Counted from the stretch's first letter, positions 17,901 to 26,742 are shown. The stretch: 64,000 nt of DNA from Poriferisodalis sp965203655 (GCF_965203655.1 NZ_CBDBDD010000009.1:744001-808000), one strand, 5' to 3'. The notes: generated by a model not told the origin, from the letters alone. Program-made: numbers and translations.

Positions 17901-19117
17901 TCCTGCGTTCGATGGGCACGTCCATCTACCCCAAGCACATCTTCGAAGCGCCCATCGAGGCGGGCACGTTCACCGAGTTCTGGAACATCGACACCGACCC
18001 AACCGAGATCGTCGGCACCGGCCCGTTCACCATCGGCGAGTACACGCCCGAGGAGCGGGTCGTCTTCAAGCGCAACCCGCACTACTGGCAGACCGATGCC
18101 AACGGCCAGCAGCTCCCGTACCTGGACCGGGTGGTGCACATCGTGGTGCCGGACCTGGAGTCCGAGCTGGCGCTGTTCCGCGACGGCACTGCCGACTTCC
18201 ACGGCGTGCTGGGCGAGGAGTACGCGCTGCTGGAGCCGTTGCAGGAAGACGAGAACTTCGCCCTGCATCGCCGGGGCCCTGGCTTCGGCACCACGTTCCT
18301 GACCTTCAACCAGAATCCGCGCTCGAACGACGCGGGCGAGCCGTTCGTGGATCCGACCAAGCTGCATTGGTTCAGCAACGTGAACTTCCGTCGGGCGGTG
18401 GCCCACACGCTCGACAAGGCGGCCATGATCGACGGCATCCAGCACGGGCTGGGCTACGAGCAGTGGTCGTCAGTGAGCCCGGCCGCCGGCGACTTTCGCA
18501 ACCCCGATGTGCGTCGCTACCCGTACGACATCGACAGGGCGAACGATCTCCTGGATGACTTGGGGTGGATCGACACCGACGGTGACGGCATCCGCGAGGA
18601 CGACTTGGGCAACCCGATCTCGTTCACGCTGGTGACCAACACGGGCAACGCCGTGCGCCAGGCAGCTACAGAGATCATCCGGGACGGGATGGCCGCAGCG
18701 GGTCTCGACGTCACGTACGAGGCGATCGAGTTCAGAGACCTGGTGTCGCAGCTCACCACCACCTATGACTGGGAGGCGATGGTCATCGGCTTCACCGGCG
18801 GCCCTGATCCCTACAGCGGCATCGGCTTGTGGCACAGCTCCCAGTCGTTGCACCTGTGGCATCCGTTCCAAGACGAACCCGCGACCGACTGGGAAGCCGA
18901 GATCGACCGGCTCTATATCGAGGCCAGCCAAGAACTCGATCACGACAAGCGAGTCCTGCTCTATCGCGCGGCGCAGGCCATCGCCGCAGCGAACGTGCCG
19001 TTGATCTACACGACGCTCGGCGAACGGCTCGGCGCCGTGCGCAACGTGTTCGGCAACACCACGCCGACGCTGTACGGCTACTGGGACATCCGCTACCTGT
19101 ACCGCACCGACCGGTAG
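14945..19117 (+). CDS. Secreted fusion of about 30 leucine-rich repeats with a family-5 solute-binding domain
   Basis: A 1390-residue protein with three parts. Residues 1-32 form a Sec-type signal peptide (LVAVLALQLAVPAAAS) with no lipobox Cys. Residues about 36-80 resemble an LRRNT-type cap (ALEELFAATGGDSW, WHGVTTDSDGRV). About 30 consecutive 24-residue repeats follow to about residue 815, with the plant-type consensus LxxLxLxxNxLSGxIPxxLGxL. From about residue 840 to the end is a complete DppA/OppA-like substrate-binding domain, with YLFEGLTETSWL, WVFRLRDDVRWHDGTPFTAHDV, NPHYWQTDANGQQLPYLD, NFRRAVAHTLDKAAMI and YPYDIDRANDLLDDLGW. The frame is uninterrupted across the junction. No Opp/Dpp permease genes are adjacent. 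Ligand capture coupled to surface or host recognition is a possible role, but this is inference. Confidence 0.88.
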   Translation: MTRARRATSAKAVAISLVAVLALQLAVPAAASEHDDERSDRAALEELFAATGGDSWGRNDLWGSGAPLSRWHGVTTDSDGRVVRLELPSNGLSGELPEAIGQLTHLQRLDLGDNGIHGEIPRAIGELTSLRELDLQNNRLYRQIPAEIGELTNLTLLDVKHNALWGRNPVELWQLEDLRVLDMRGNRMSGPLPSELGEMTQLSHLVISDNLFWGEIPAEIGQLRNLAWLDVSRNSLSGEIPAEIGDLASLTWLDASNNSLSGEMPAEMGNLSRLVTLDLRANHLTGSIPAALGGLGELEYLVISENRLSGELPAEIGQLSELRHLRLEHNSLTGALPPELGDLGDLRYLRLEGNQLMGQIPAEVGQLARLKELRLERNRLTGDIPSQIGELGKLQVLNLGDNQLSGTIPAELADAASLAELRLDRNLLTGRIPSALGALTKLKRLDLSDNVLYGQIPYALWDLTELRQLRLNDNELSGPLKTAVANLSELTELDLSNNLFSGQIPVTVGRLAKLRSLRMANNELSGSIPSSVGRLGQLGSLDLSRNSLTGALPGSLARLAKLEQLVVHDNQLSGEIPTELSGLDELRNLDLSRNAFTGHIPPELGGMDSLERISLSFNQLDGPIPTEFGDLANLRILFLRYNELSGEIPPELGNLSSLTRLNLWHNELTGPIPAELGNLVHLARLDLDDNQLSGEIPAEIGNLVELTEVWLRGNELTGEIPAELGNLAKLRRLYLDGNQLTGAIPAEFGNLSSIRRLWLQGNQLTGSIPAGLAALAYLEQIKLGGTNTLSGCIPADWRYAEFLADDLDSLGLSFCPSEQDLATQAIVDELRRNADDFSYEIGTHGGALTLATISEPLTFNLALSNDAGSSNVLGYLFEGLTETSWLNDAVEPMLAESWERSDDGLRWVFRLRDDVRWHDGTPFTAHDVDFTFNQVIYNDDFNASSRATFEFRYLNDDGEWETSKMNVAALDDHTVEFVLPQPFAPFLRSMGTSIYPKHIFEAPIEAGTFTEFWNIDTDPTEIVGTGPFTIGEYTPEERVVFKRNPHYWQTDANGQQLPYLDRVVHIVVPDLESELALFRDGTADFHGVLGEEYALLEPLQEDENFALHRRGPGFGTTFLTFNQNPRSNDAGEPFVDPTKLHWFSNVNFRRAVAHTLDKAAMIDGIQHGLGYEQWSSVSPAAGDFRNPDVRRYPYDIDRANDLLDDLGWIDTDGDGIREDDLGNPISFTLVTNTGNAVRQAATEIIRDGMAAAGLDVTYEAIEFRDLVSQLTTTYDWEAMVIGFTGGPDPYSGIGLWHSSQSLHLWHPFQDEPATDWEAEIDRLYIEASQELDHDKRVLLYRAAQAIAAANVPLIYTTLGERLGAVRNVFGNTTPTLYGYWDIRYLYRTDR

Positions 19118-19139
19118 GAGACGCTCGTCGGCAGCAGCC

Positions 19140-19931
19140 TCAGATCAGCAGGTTCGCCCGCAGCATCTCCAGCGACGCCGGGTCGAGGCCGTGAGCGAGG
19201 AGGTACCCCTCGACGCCCGTCGCCGCGCTGCCGTTGGACAGTCGCCCGAAGCGGTCATCGATCTCCGCCAGCACTGCTGACATCACCCCACGCGGCGCGC
19301 TGAGGATGGCGCGCACGTCGTCGATGTCGATGTTGATTCTGGCGAATTCCGGCGCCAGCTCCTTGATGCGCTGGTGCGAACGCAGCTCGTTCGACAGGCA
19401 GTAGTCGTCCAGCACGGTCTCGCGGGCGACGCCGAGCGCTTCCAGCAGGAGCGCTGACGCGATGCCGCTGCGGTCCTTGCCGGCCGTGCAGTGGAACAGC
19501 ATCGGCAGATGGTCGACGTCGGCGGCAATGGCCACGAGCTGAGCGAACCGCTCGCCGTAGGAGCCGATCATCTGCAGGTACAGCCCGGCCATGTCGTCTT
19601 CACTGACCGACCGCAGCCGACCCTCGAAGATCTGGTCCACCATGCTGATGTCGCCGTCCACGGTGTCGCCCACCGGCAGCGAGATGTGCGACGTCACGCC
19701 GGGCCACAGCCGCGAGCGGTCACGCTCGATCTCGGGTCCGGCACGGAAGTCGACCACCGTGCGGATGCCGCGGCTGCCCAGTTCTTCGAGATCGTCGAGG
19801 GACAGTGCGCTCAGGCGATCGGAGCGAAACAGCGCTCCCATCCGCACATGACGCCCGCCCCCTGCGGGATAGCCGCCGATGTCACGGCAGTTGTTCGCGC
19901 CCTCGAGGGTGATGACAGCATCCCGACGCAC
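19140..19931 (-). CDS. Tyrosine-protein phosphatase (Y_phosphatase3 type)
   Basis: Protein phosphatase of 263 residues. The catalytic P-loop HCTAGKDRSG places C148 and R154 in the CX5R pattern. The N-terminal NCRDIGGYPAGGGRHVRMGALFRSDRL and the middle TVVDFRAGPEIERD are diagnostic of the bacterial MptpB/Y_phosphatase3 group, which accepts phosphotyrosine and sometimes phosphoinositides. No signal peptide is visible. It is transcribed divergently from the quinone oxidoreductase gene, with 41 bases between starts. Confidence 0.87.
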   Translation of the reverse strand: MRRDAVITLEGANNCRDIGGYPAGGGRHVRMGALFRSDRLSALSLDDLEELGSRGIRTVVDFRAGPEIERDRSRLWPGVTSHISLPVGDTVDGDISMVDQIFEGRLRSVSEDDMAGLYLQMIGSYGERFAQLVAIAADVDHLPMLFHCTAGKDRSGIASALLLEALGVARETVLDDYCLSNELRSHQRIKELAPEFARINIDIDDVRAILSAPRGVMSAVLAEIDDRFGRLSNGSAATGVEGYLLAHGLDPASLEMLRANLLI

Positions 19932-19972
19932 GGGCTCGCAGGGTAATCACTTCCGAAGTACCGTCGCCGCCC

Positions 19973-20956
19973 ATGCGTGCAGTGGTGATACCCGAATACG
20001 GCGGCGTCGACGTGCTCCAGGTACGGGAAGTGCCCGACCCGGCGCCTGGGCCCGAAGAGGTGCTGGTGAATGTGGCTTGTTCGGCGATGAATCGGGCCGA
20101 CCTGCTCCAGCGGATGGGCCTGTACCCCGCACCAGGCCCCAAGCCCGAATTCGAGATCCCGGGTCTCGAGTTCGCAGGCACCATCGCCGCGCTCGGCGAG
20201 CGAGTTACCGGCTGGTCGGTGGGCGACGAGGTGATGGGCATCGTGTCGGGCGGCGCGAAGGCCGAACAGGTCGTCACCCACGAGCGCATGCTGCAGCACA
20301 TCCCCGCTTCGGTGGCGCTGCACGATGCCGCAGCCATCCCGGAGGTGTTCATGACCGCCCACGATGCGCTCGTGACCCAGGGGGGTCTGGCCTCAGGCGG
20401 CACGGCGCTGGTGCATGCAGGCGCCTCGGGCGTGGGCACCGCCGCGATTCAGATCGTCAAGGCCATCGGCGCCCGCATCGCCGTCACCTGCTCGACGTCG
20501 AAGGTGACGGCCTGCACTGATCTCGGCGCCGACCTCGTCATTGACTACACCGAGACCGACTTTGCTGATGCGATCAAGGAGTGGACCGGCCGCCAAGGCG
20601 TCGACGTGGTGCTCGACGTGATCGGCGGCGATTACCTGGCCCGGAACATCGCCTCAGTGCGCGTCCAGGGGCGCATTATCCAAGTCGGTGTCATGGGCGA
20701 GCCGACGGCCACGTTCCCGCTCGGCGCGCTGCTGCCCAAGCGGGCGGCGCTCATTGGCACCGTGCTGCGCTCACGGCCCATCGAGCAGAAGATCGATGCC
20801 AACCAGCGGTTCTGCGCCGAGCTGCTGCCGCGTTTCGACGACGGCTCGCTGCGTCCGATCATCGACTCGCGCTTCGCACTCGACGACATCGCCGAGGCGC
20901 ACGAATACATGGCCACCAACGCCAACGTCGGCAAGATCCTGCTGGACATCGCATGA
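19973..20956 (+). CDS. NAD(P)H-quinone oxidoreductase (PIG3-like medium-chain reductase)
   Basis: Zinc-independent medium-chain dehydrogenase/reductase of 327 residues in the quinone oxidoreductase family, closest in look to the PIG3/TP53I3 group. MRAVVIPEYGGVDVLQVREVPDP and NRADLLQRMGLYP open the catalytic domain. The cofactor-binding fold carries VHAGASGVGTAAIQIVKAIGA near residue 145, VIDYTETDFADAI and a C-terminal HEYMATNANVGKILLDI. It reduces quinones or enones with NADPH. Its stop overlaps the start of a small downstream frame. Confidence 0.88.
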   Translation: MRAVVIPEYGGVDVLQVREVPDPAPGPEEVLVNVACSAMNRADLLQRMGLYPAPGPKPEFEIPGLEFAGTIAALGERVTGWSVGDEVMGIVSGGAKAEQVVTHERMLQHIPASVALHDAAAIPEVFMTAHDALVTQGGLASGGTALVHAGASGVGTAAIQIVKAIGARIAVTCSTSKVTACTDLGADLVIDYTETDFADAIKEWTGRQGVDVVLDVIGGDYLARNIASVRVQGRIIQVGVMGEPTATFPLGALLPKRAALIGTVLRSRPIEQKIDANQRFCAELLPRFDDGSLRPIIDSRFALDDIAEAHEYMATNANVGKILLDIA

Positions 20957-21147
20957 GGCCGACCCATGTCGTGCTGCTGGTAGTGGCGGGAATGTTGCTG
21001 CACATTGCCGTTGCATGGGCAGTGAACGCCCGCCGTCGCGATCCAATAGCGATGGCAGCGTTCGGAGGCGGAGCGGGTGGTGTGTCGTGCGGTCACGGGC
21101 CGAGGAGCGTGAGGGGCGCGACCGCCACGCCGTCGCTGCGCTCATAG
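20953..21147 (+). CDS. Small putative membrane protein, possibly truncated
   Basis: A 64-residue frame whose ATG overlaps the quinone reductase stop (ATGA), as in translationally coupled genes. Residues 4-24 (THVVLLVVAGMLLHIAVAWAV) form a hydrophobic helix followed by a basic NARRRD. The remainder is Gly/Arg-rich and overlaps the 3' end of the opposite-strand ATPase gene, so it may be out-of-context sequence. It could be the start of a longer membrane protein cut off when the ATPase gene arrived. No family recognised. Confidence 0.35.
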   Translation: MRPTHVVLLVVAGMLLHIAVAWAVNARRRDPIAMAAFGGGAGGVSCGHGPRSVRGATATPSLRS

Positions 21148-22406
21148 GCGTACCCGGTGGCCGTGATGACGAGCAACTTGGCGGGCGGACCCATCCGGTC
21201 GGTGTCTATGTGGTCACAGAGCTTGTTCAGCGATGTAGCGGCTTCGTCGATGGAACTTGGCTCGCCGAGCTTGACCTCGACAGCGATCCAGCGGCCGTCG
21301 CGCAATTCGACGATTGCGTCTGCTTCGAGTTCGTTGCTGTCGGAGTAGTGGTACACGCTGCCACCGAGCGCATGGGCGTAGATGCGCAGGTCGCGGACTG
21401 CCAACGATTCGAACAGGTGGCCGAGCAGCGCACGGTCGTCGAGGAGTCGTTGCGCGTTCGCGCTCAATGCGTTGACGGCGAGCGCCGGGTCAGCCAGATG
21501 CCGTTTCGCTGCCTGGCGCAGGCGGGCGCGCGACGCCAGATGGGGTGACCAGTGCGGTTGGTCTTCGCTGATGTGGATGGCTTCGAGCGTGGACAGGTAG
21601 CTCTGCAGCGTTGCGTGAGCGAGCGGCTGCCGCCCCGCGATGTCTGCAGCAAGCGTCTTCATTGTCGGCGCTGAGCCGCTGTGACGTGCCAGCGAGGCAA
21701 TCGTGCGGCGCACGTTGGTGGGGTCGTGTCTGCGGCCGGCAAGCTGTCTGATGTCTACCCGGCAGATTTCGTCCAGGTAGTCCGTCAGATACAGCTGGGC
21801 ATCGGACGGACTCATCGCTACACATGCGGGCCAACCGCCACGACAGAGCACATCGACGACGGAGCGCAGTTGTGCTGCAGCATCACCGTCGTAGGTCTGG
21901 TCCGCCGTGGCCGGCGAGTCGCTGGGCCATGCGGCGCATGCCTCGCCGTCGAACAGGCCTGCGAGGCTGACCAAGCCGGGCGAGTCACCCGACTCGAACA
22001 GCGACAGCGTGCGCATCCGCAGCCGAGCGACCCGGCCGGCGCCGGAATGACGGGTGATGTCATCGGCTGGCTGGGCCGACCCCGTCAGAAGGAAGAGTCC
22101 TGGTCGACCGAGGCGGTCGCTGATGCGCCTTAGCTGGTTCCACAGCGGCTCGGCGAGCTGCCACTCATCGAGCAGTGTCGGAAACGGCCCATCGTCTAAC
22201 GGCAGCGTGCCGTGGGCGGCGTGCTCCCGGGCGGCGCTGTCGCGATCAAGCGGCAGGATGCGCTGTGCCAGCCGGCTGGCTGTCGTGGTTTTGCCGCACG
22301 CGCGCGGTCCGTCAATGACGGCCATCGGCATGATCCTCAGCCGTTCGGCCAGCAGTACATCGACGACGCGCGGCAGGTAGGCAACTGTGTCTGCCGTCGC
22401 GTCCAT
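21093..22406 (-). CDS. AAA-14/DUF4143-type ATP-binding protein
   Basis: A 437-residue ATPase. Walker A GPRACGKTT at about residues 33-41 and the Walker B-like TLLDEWQ near 77 match the AAA_14 domain. The C-terminal part from about residue 215 is DUF4143, ending in a PD-(D/E)XK-like segment LEADAIVELRDGRWIAVEVKLG near residue 380. This family is abundant, mobile and functionally undefined, with proposed roles in defence or addiction. An array of short direct repeats (22448-22632) begins 42 bases upstream of its start and may hold its promoter or operator. Isolation, repeats and a nearby dead transposase suggest horizontal arrival. Confidence 0.82.
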   Translation of the reverse strand: MDATADTVAYLPRVVDVLLAERLRIMPMAVIDGPRACGKTTTASRLAQRILPLDRDSAAREHAAHGTLPLDDGPFPTLLDEWQLAEPLWNQLRRISDRLGRPGLFLLTGSAQPADDITRHSGAGRVARLRMRTLSLFESGDSPGLVSLAGLFDGEACAAWPSDSPATADQTYDGDAAAQLRSVVDVLCRGGWPACVAMSPSDAQLYLTDYLDEICRVDIRQLAGRRHDPTNVRRTIASLARHSGSAPTMKTLAADIAGRQPLAHATLQSYLSTLEAIHISEDQPHWSPHLASRARLRQAAKRHLADPALAVNALSANAQRLLDDRALLGHLFESLAVRDLRIYAHALGGSVYHYSDSNELEADAIVELRDGRWIAVEVKLGEPSSIDEAATSLNKLCDHIDTDRMGPPAKLLVITATGYAYERSDGVAVAPLTLLGP

Positions 22407-22447
22407 TGCAGCCTGACTGTAGCGAACTCAGCCTTGCAGACTCCACC

Positions 22448-22632
22448 TATGTGAATGTTTGCAGGTGATGCATGTGAACATTTGCAGGCATCACGCTGCG
22501 ACGATTGCGGAAGCGCTCATGCCGGTTCGACGCAGGTCTGGATGCCGTTTTCGCGCACCACGTGATGTCGGTTTGGCGCAGCAGCAGATGTCACTATCGC
22601 GCACCGTTTGATGTCGGTTTGGCGCACGAAGG
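22448..22632 (+). repeat. Short tandem array with 23-bp period (5 clear units, probably 8)
   Basis: Five 23-bp units start at 22518, 22541, 22564, 22587 and 22610. Each has a 17-bp core ending in CGCA, best copy GATGTCGGTTTGGCGCA, followed by six variable bases. Two further units at 22448 and 22471 carry the related ATGTGAAYRTTTGCAGG core, with one degenerate unit between at 22495. The array lies upstream of the DUF4143 gene and ahead of a transposase fragment. It resembles iterons or a clustered protein-binding site more than CRISPR, since units are contiguous and spacers are only six bases. Confidence 0.75.
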
Positions 22633-22700
22633 AGTGGGCGCTAGATCTGAAACTGACAGAGGTTGTTGACAGTCGGGCTTTCTCGTGAGAGGAAGTCCTG

Positions 22701-22805
22701 ATGGACGATCGAGAACAGCAACGCAAGATCCGGCATCGCTTGGCGGTGCTCCGACACGCCGAGTAGGTCTCAGGCAACGTCGCGGCGACGTGCCGCTAGG
22801 TCGGG
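22701..22805 (+). pseudogene. Remnant of an IS481-like transposase N-terminus
   Basis: ATG 22701, preceded by GAGAGGAAG, starts a frame encoding REQQRKIRHRLAVLRHAE, then an in-frame TAG, then VSGNVAATCR and a second TAG. Read through, this is the N-terminal helix-turn-helix of IS481/IS3-like integrase transposases (RLAVLRHAEEVSGNVAATCR). Two point changes create the stops, and similarity ends by about 22805, so no catalytic DDE domain remains. It marks a decayed insertion. Confidence 0.6.
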
Positions 22806-22834
22806 CTTGGCCTTGACGTCGGAGCAGGCCACGA

Positions 22835-23041
22835 TCAGTGCTGCGCCACGACGCTGGACGATTGCTGACCGGGGACCAACTCCGCCCGCCATTCGCCAAT
22901 ACGAGAGTCGGCATCCACGTACTCGGCAATCATCGCCAAGAGATCGACGAGGTCGCCTGCGCCTCCGTTGAACCCACGGTCATCCTCGGCCCAGAACGAG
23001 ACGCCTTCACCTGCGTTCGGGTGGATTCGTACTACGTGCAT
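22835..23041 (-). CDS. Small hypothetical protein
   Basis: A 68-residue frame from ATG 23041. It reads MHVVRIHPNAGEGVSFWAED, then a Gly-Gly-Ala-Gly-Asp segment, DLVDLLAMIAEYVD and a Glu/Val-rich tail. The composition is balanced, acidic and protein-like, with a DDxGFxGGxxDLxxLL pattern that looks like a real small globular protein. The frame continues upstream without a clear start (FRFGSD). No family is recognised. It lies between the transposase remnant and gltA and could also be a fragment. Confidence 0.4.
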   Translation of the reverse strand: MHVVRIHPNAGEGVSFWAEDDRGFNGGAGDLVDLLAMIAEYVDADSRIGEWRAELVPGQQSSSVVAQH

Positions 23042-23097
23042 GTCACTCCCGAACCGGAACGTCCTCGTCTGCCCCAGAGCAGAATGCGGAGCGACAG

Positions 23098-24369
<1,272 letters not shown>

Positions 24370-24432
24370 CAGTCCCCCTCGTTCGCGCCGCCGAATGTAC
24401 CCAATATGTCGCTCCGCCGCGAATCCGACGGC

Positions 24433-25770
24433 TTACAGGGGCGTGTTGTCGTGCCGGCGCTGGCGCAGCCGCTCGCGTTTGGTCGAGAGCATGTCGAGCG
24501 TGTCGATGAGCTCGCGCCTGGTGTGAGCGGGATCGATCACGCTGTCGACGTAGCCGCGCTCGGCGGCGACATAGGGGTTGAGGTAGGTGCCCTCGTAGTC
24601 GGCGACATAGTCGGCGACCTCGTCGGGGTCGGCGCCACGGCGCAGGATCTGGGCCGCCTGGGAGGCACCCATCACGGCCAGCTCGGCGCTCGGCCACGCC
24701 AGGTAGACGTCGTTGCCCATCGTCTTGGAGTCCATGACGATGTACGCGCCCCCGTAGGACTTGCGCAGCACGACGGCGACTCGTGGCACGGTGGCCCGTG
24801 CATAGGCGAATGCGAGCTGAGCGCCGTGACGGATCATGCCGCGCCACTCCAAGTCCTTGCCGGGGTAGAAGCCGGGCGTGTCCACCAGCGTGATCAGTGG
24901 CAGGCCGAAGGCGTCGCAGAAGTTGACGAAGCGGGCGCCCTTCTGGCTGGCGGCGATGTCGAGCGTGCCCGCGATGCTCATCGGCTGGTTGGCCAGCACA
25001 CCCACCGCGTAGCCCCCCAGCGATGCGAAGCCGGTCACGATGTTGGGCGCCCAGCCGGTTCTCAGCTCGACAAAGCAGCCGTCGTCGACCAGTTCGCCGA
25101 TGATGTCGCGCACGTCGTATGCGCCAGTCGCCTGGGTAGGCAGCAGGGCCCCGGCCTCGGGCGTGAGCCGCCCGCGCGGATCGGCAGTGTCGATGGTCGG
25201 CGGCAGCTCGTCGCAGTGGTGCGGCAGGTACCCCAGCATCTCGGTGAGCGTTTCGAGCACGTCATCCGCAGACGTGATTGCGCACGCCGTCCCAGAGGCC
25301 CGGGCGTGAATAGGTGCGCCGCCGAGCTCGTCGGGCCCAATGACGACGCCGGTCATCTCCTGCACTGGCACGGGACCGCTGACGAACGCATACGCGTCGT
25401 CGGCCATCACGACGATGTCGGCGAGGCCGATCAGCAGTGCGATGCCCGAGATTGCCTGGCCGGTGACCCCGGCCAGGATCGGGACCACACCCGAGCAGCG
25501 AACGAGCACCCGAGCGGCCTCGCCCCAGCCGTGCAGCGCGGCGACGCCGTGATGTGCGTCGGCGCCGCTCGAGGACAGCATGAGCACGACGGGAAGCCGC
25601 TTGGCGAGGGCGGTCTGCAAGCCGGCGACGATTGTCTCGCTGTCGGCCGGCGCAAGCGCACCGCGTCGATGGGGGCTGTCGGCGGAGATGAGCATGGCCG
25701 TCCGGCCACCGAGCGTGGCGACGCCGGCGGTGACATGTCCACTGGCGCCAGCCCGTAGCTGCAATTCCAC
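24433..25770 (-). CDS. Acyl-CoA carboxylase carboxyltransferase-type subunit (PccB-like, shortened)
   Basis: A 445-residue carboxyltransferase-domain protein, shorter than the roughly 510-540 residues of PccB/AccD5 enzymes; the reduction is in the N-terminal half. The C-terminal crotonase-like domain is well kept: DVRDIIGELVDDGCFVEL, VGVLANQPMSIAGTLDIAASQKGARFVNFCDAF, PLITLVDTPGFYPG, RKSYGGAYIVMDSK and WPSAELAVMG. The N-terminal half shows a GVTGQAISGIALLIGLAD strand-helix. It would need a biotin carboxylase partner, and none is nearby. Its gene starts ten bases after the LysR stop. Confidence 0.78.
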   Translation of the reverse strand: MELQLRAGASGHVTAGVATLGGRTAMLISADSPHRRGALAPADSETIVAGLQTALAKRLPVVLMLSSSGADAHHGVAALHGWGEAARVLVRCSGVVPILAGVTGQAISGIALLIGLADIVVMADDAYAFVSGPVPVQEMTGVVIGPDELGGAPIHARASGTACAITSADDVLETLTEMLGYLPHHCDELPPTIDTADPRGRLTPEAGALLPTQATGAYDVRDIIGELVDDGCFVELRTGWAPNIVTGFASLGGYAVGVLANQPMSIAGTLDIAASQKGARFVNFCDAFGLPLITLVDTPGFYPGKDLEWRGMIRHGAQLAFAYARATVPRVAVVLRKSYGGAYIVMDSKTMGNDVYLAWPSAELAVMGASQAAQILRRGADPDEVADYVADYEGTYLNPYVAAERGYVDSVIDPAHTRRELIDTLDMLSTKRERLRQRRHDNTPL

Positions 25771-25780
25771 TGTGGTGAGG

Positions 25781-26698
25781 TTATGCGGCAGTTACACCGG
25801 GGATGCGGCGGGCGACGCTTCGCATCACCGTGCGCAGCACGTCACGGGTTGCAGCCGCTGGTGCGGAGAGCATGCCCCGGCGGCGGATTGCGAGCGCGAC
25901 CTGGCGGGGAGGCAACCCGGTCACGGTGAGCACGCTCCAGTCGCCTCGATCGGTCCAGACGGGAATCGAGGTGATCGGCACGATGGCCGGGCCGTAGCCC
26001 TGAAAGGCCAGCGTGGCGGTCAGCCGGATGCCGTCGAGTTGGGCCAGCGTCTGCAGCCTCACGCCGTGCCGGGCGGCAGCGGAATCAATCTGCGTGCGCA
26101 TGACCGAATCCGGCGGTCCGAGCAGCAACTCGTGCTGTTCGAGTTCGGCGAAGCTCACCTCGCGGTCACCCTGTTCGGCAAGGGCGTGCCCGGTGGGGGC
26201 GATGACCACGAATTCCTCGGCGAACAGGGGAGTCGCCACCAACTCCTCGTGGTCGAGCGGGGCGTTCATCACGGCGAGGTCCAATTCGCCGCCTTCAAGC
26301 AGGCGGATCAGCGCCAGGGTGGTGGAGTCGACCACCATGGCGTCCACGTCGGGATGGCGCCGCCGCAGCTCATCGAGGAACGGCGGCAGCAGCCACCTTC
26401 CGGGAGTGCCGATGATGCCGAGGCTGACCTCCCCGGTGACGTGGGAGGTCATCGACGCCACATCGGCCCGCATCGCGGCGATCTCGGAGTTGATGCGCTT
26501 GGTGCGCGCCAGCACCACTTCGCCTTCCGGCGTCAGCGATCCCACAGCGCGATCCACGAGCACCGCGCCCAGCTCGTCCTCCAACCTGGCGATGTGGCTC
26601 GACACGTTGGACTGCACGGTGTGCAGCGCCCGAGCGGCTGCGGAGAAGCGCCCATGCTCGGCCACGGCGGCCAGCGCTTCGAGGTATCTGAGGTCCAT
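25781..26698 (-). CDS. LysR-family transcriptional regulator
   Basis: LysR-type regulator of 305 residues. The N-terminal winged helix-turn-helix spans about residues 1-60 (LRYLEALAAVAEHGRFSAAARALHTVQSNVSSHIARLEDELG). The effector-binding domain starts near residue 90 (GEVSLGIIGTPGRWLLPPFL). The gene precedes the carboxyltransferase and gltA genes on the same strand with a ten-base gap, so all three may form one operon under its control. A T-N11-A palindrome lies 30 bases upstream of its start. Confidence 0.88.
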   Translation of the reverse strand: MDLRYLEALAAVAEHGRFSAAARALHTVQSNVSSHIARLEDELGAVLVDRAVGSLTPEGEVVLARTKRINSEIAAMRADVASMTSHVTGEVSLGIIGTPGRWLLPPFLDELRRRHPDVDAMVVDSTTLALIRLLEGGELDLAVMNAPLDHEELVATPLFAEEFVVIAPTGHALAEQGDREVSFAELEQHELLLGPPDSVMRTQIDSAAARHGVRLQTLAQLDGIRLTATLAFQGYGPAIVPITSIPVWTDRGDWSVLTVTGLPPRQVALAIRRRGMLSAPAAATRDVLRTVMRSVARRIPGVTAA

Positions 26699-26727
26699 GA
26701 GGCCACAGTAGCGCCGGACGGCGCACT

Positions 26728-26742
26728 ATCTCTCAAAGAGAT
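26728..26742 (-). promoter_or_regulatory. LysR-type palindrome upstream of the LysR gene
   Basis: ATCTCTCAAAGAGAT is a perfect palindrome with 6-bp arms and fits the T-N11-A consensus of LysR regulators. It sits 30 bases upstream of the LysR gene start, where an autoregulatory site would be expected. Confidence 0.5.

Noticed and set aside
22448..22632. CRISPR array
   Set aside because: Units are contiguous with only six variable bases between 17-bp cores, there are no 30-bp spacers, and no cas gene is present.
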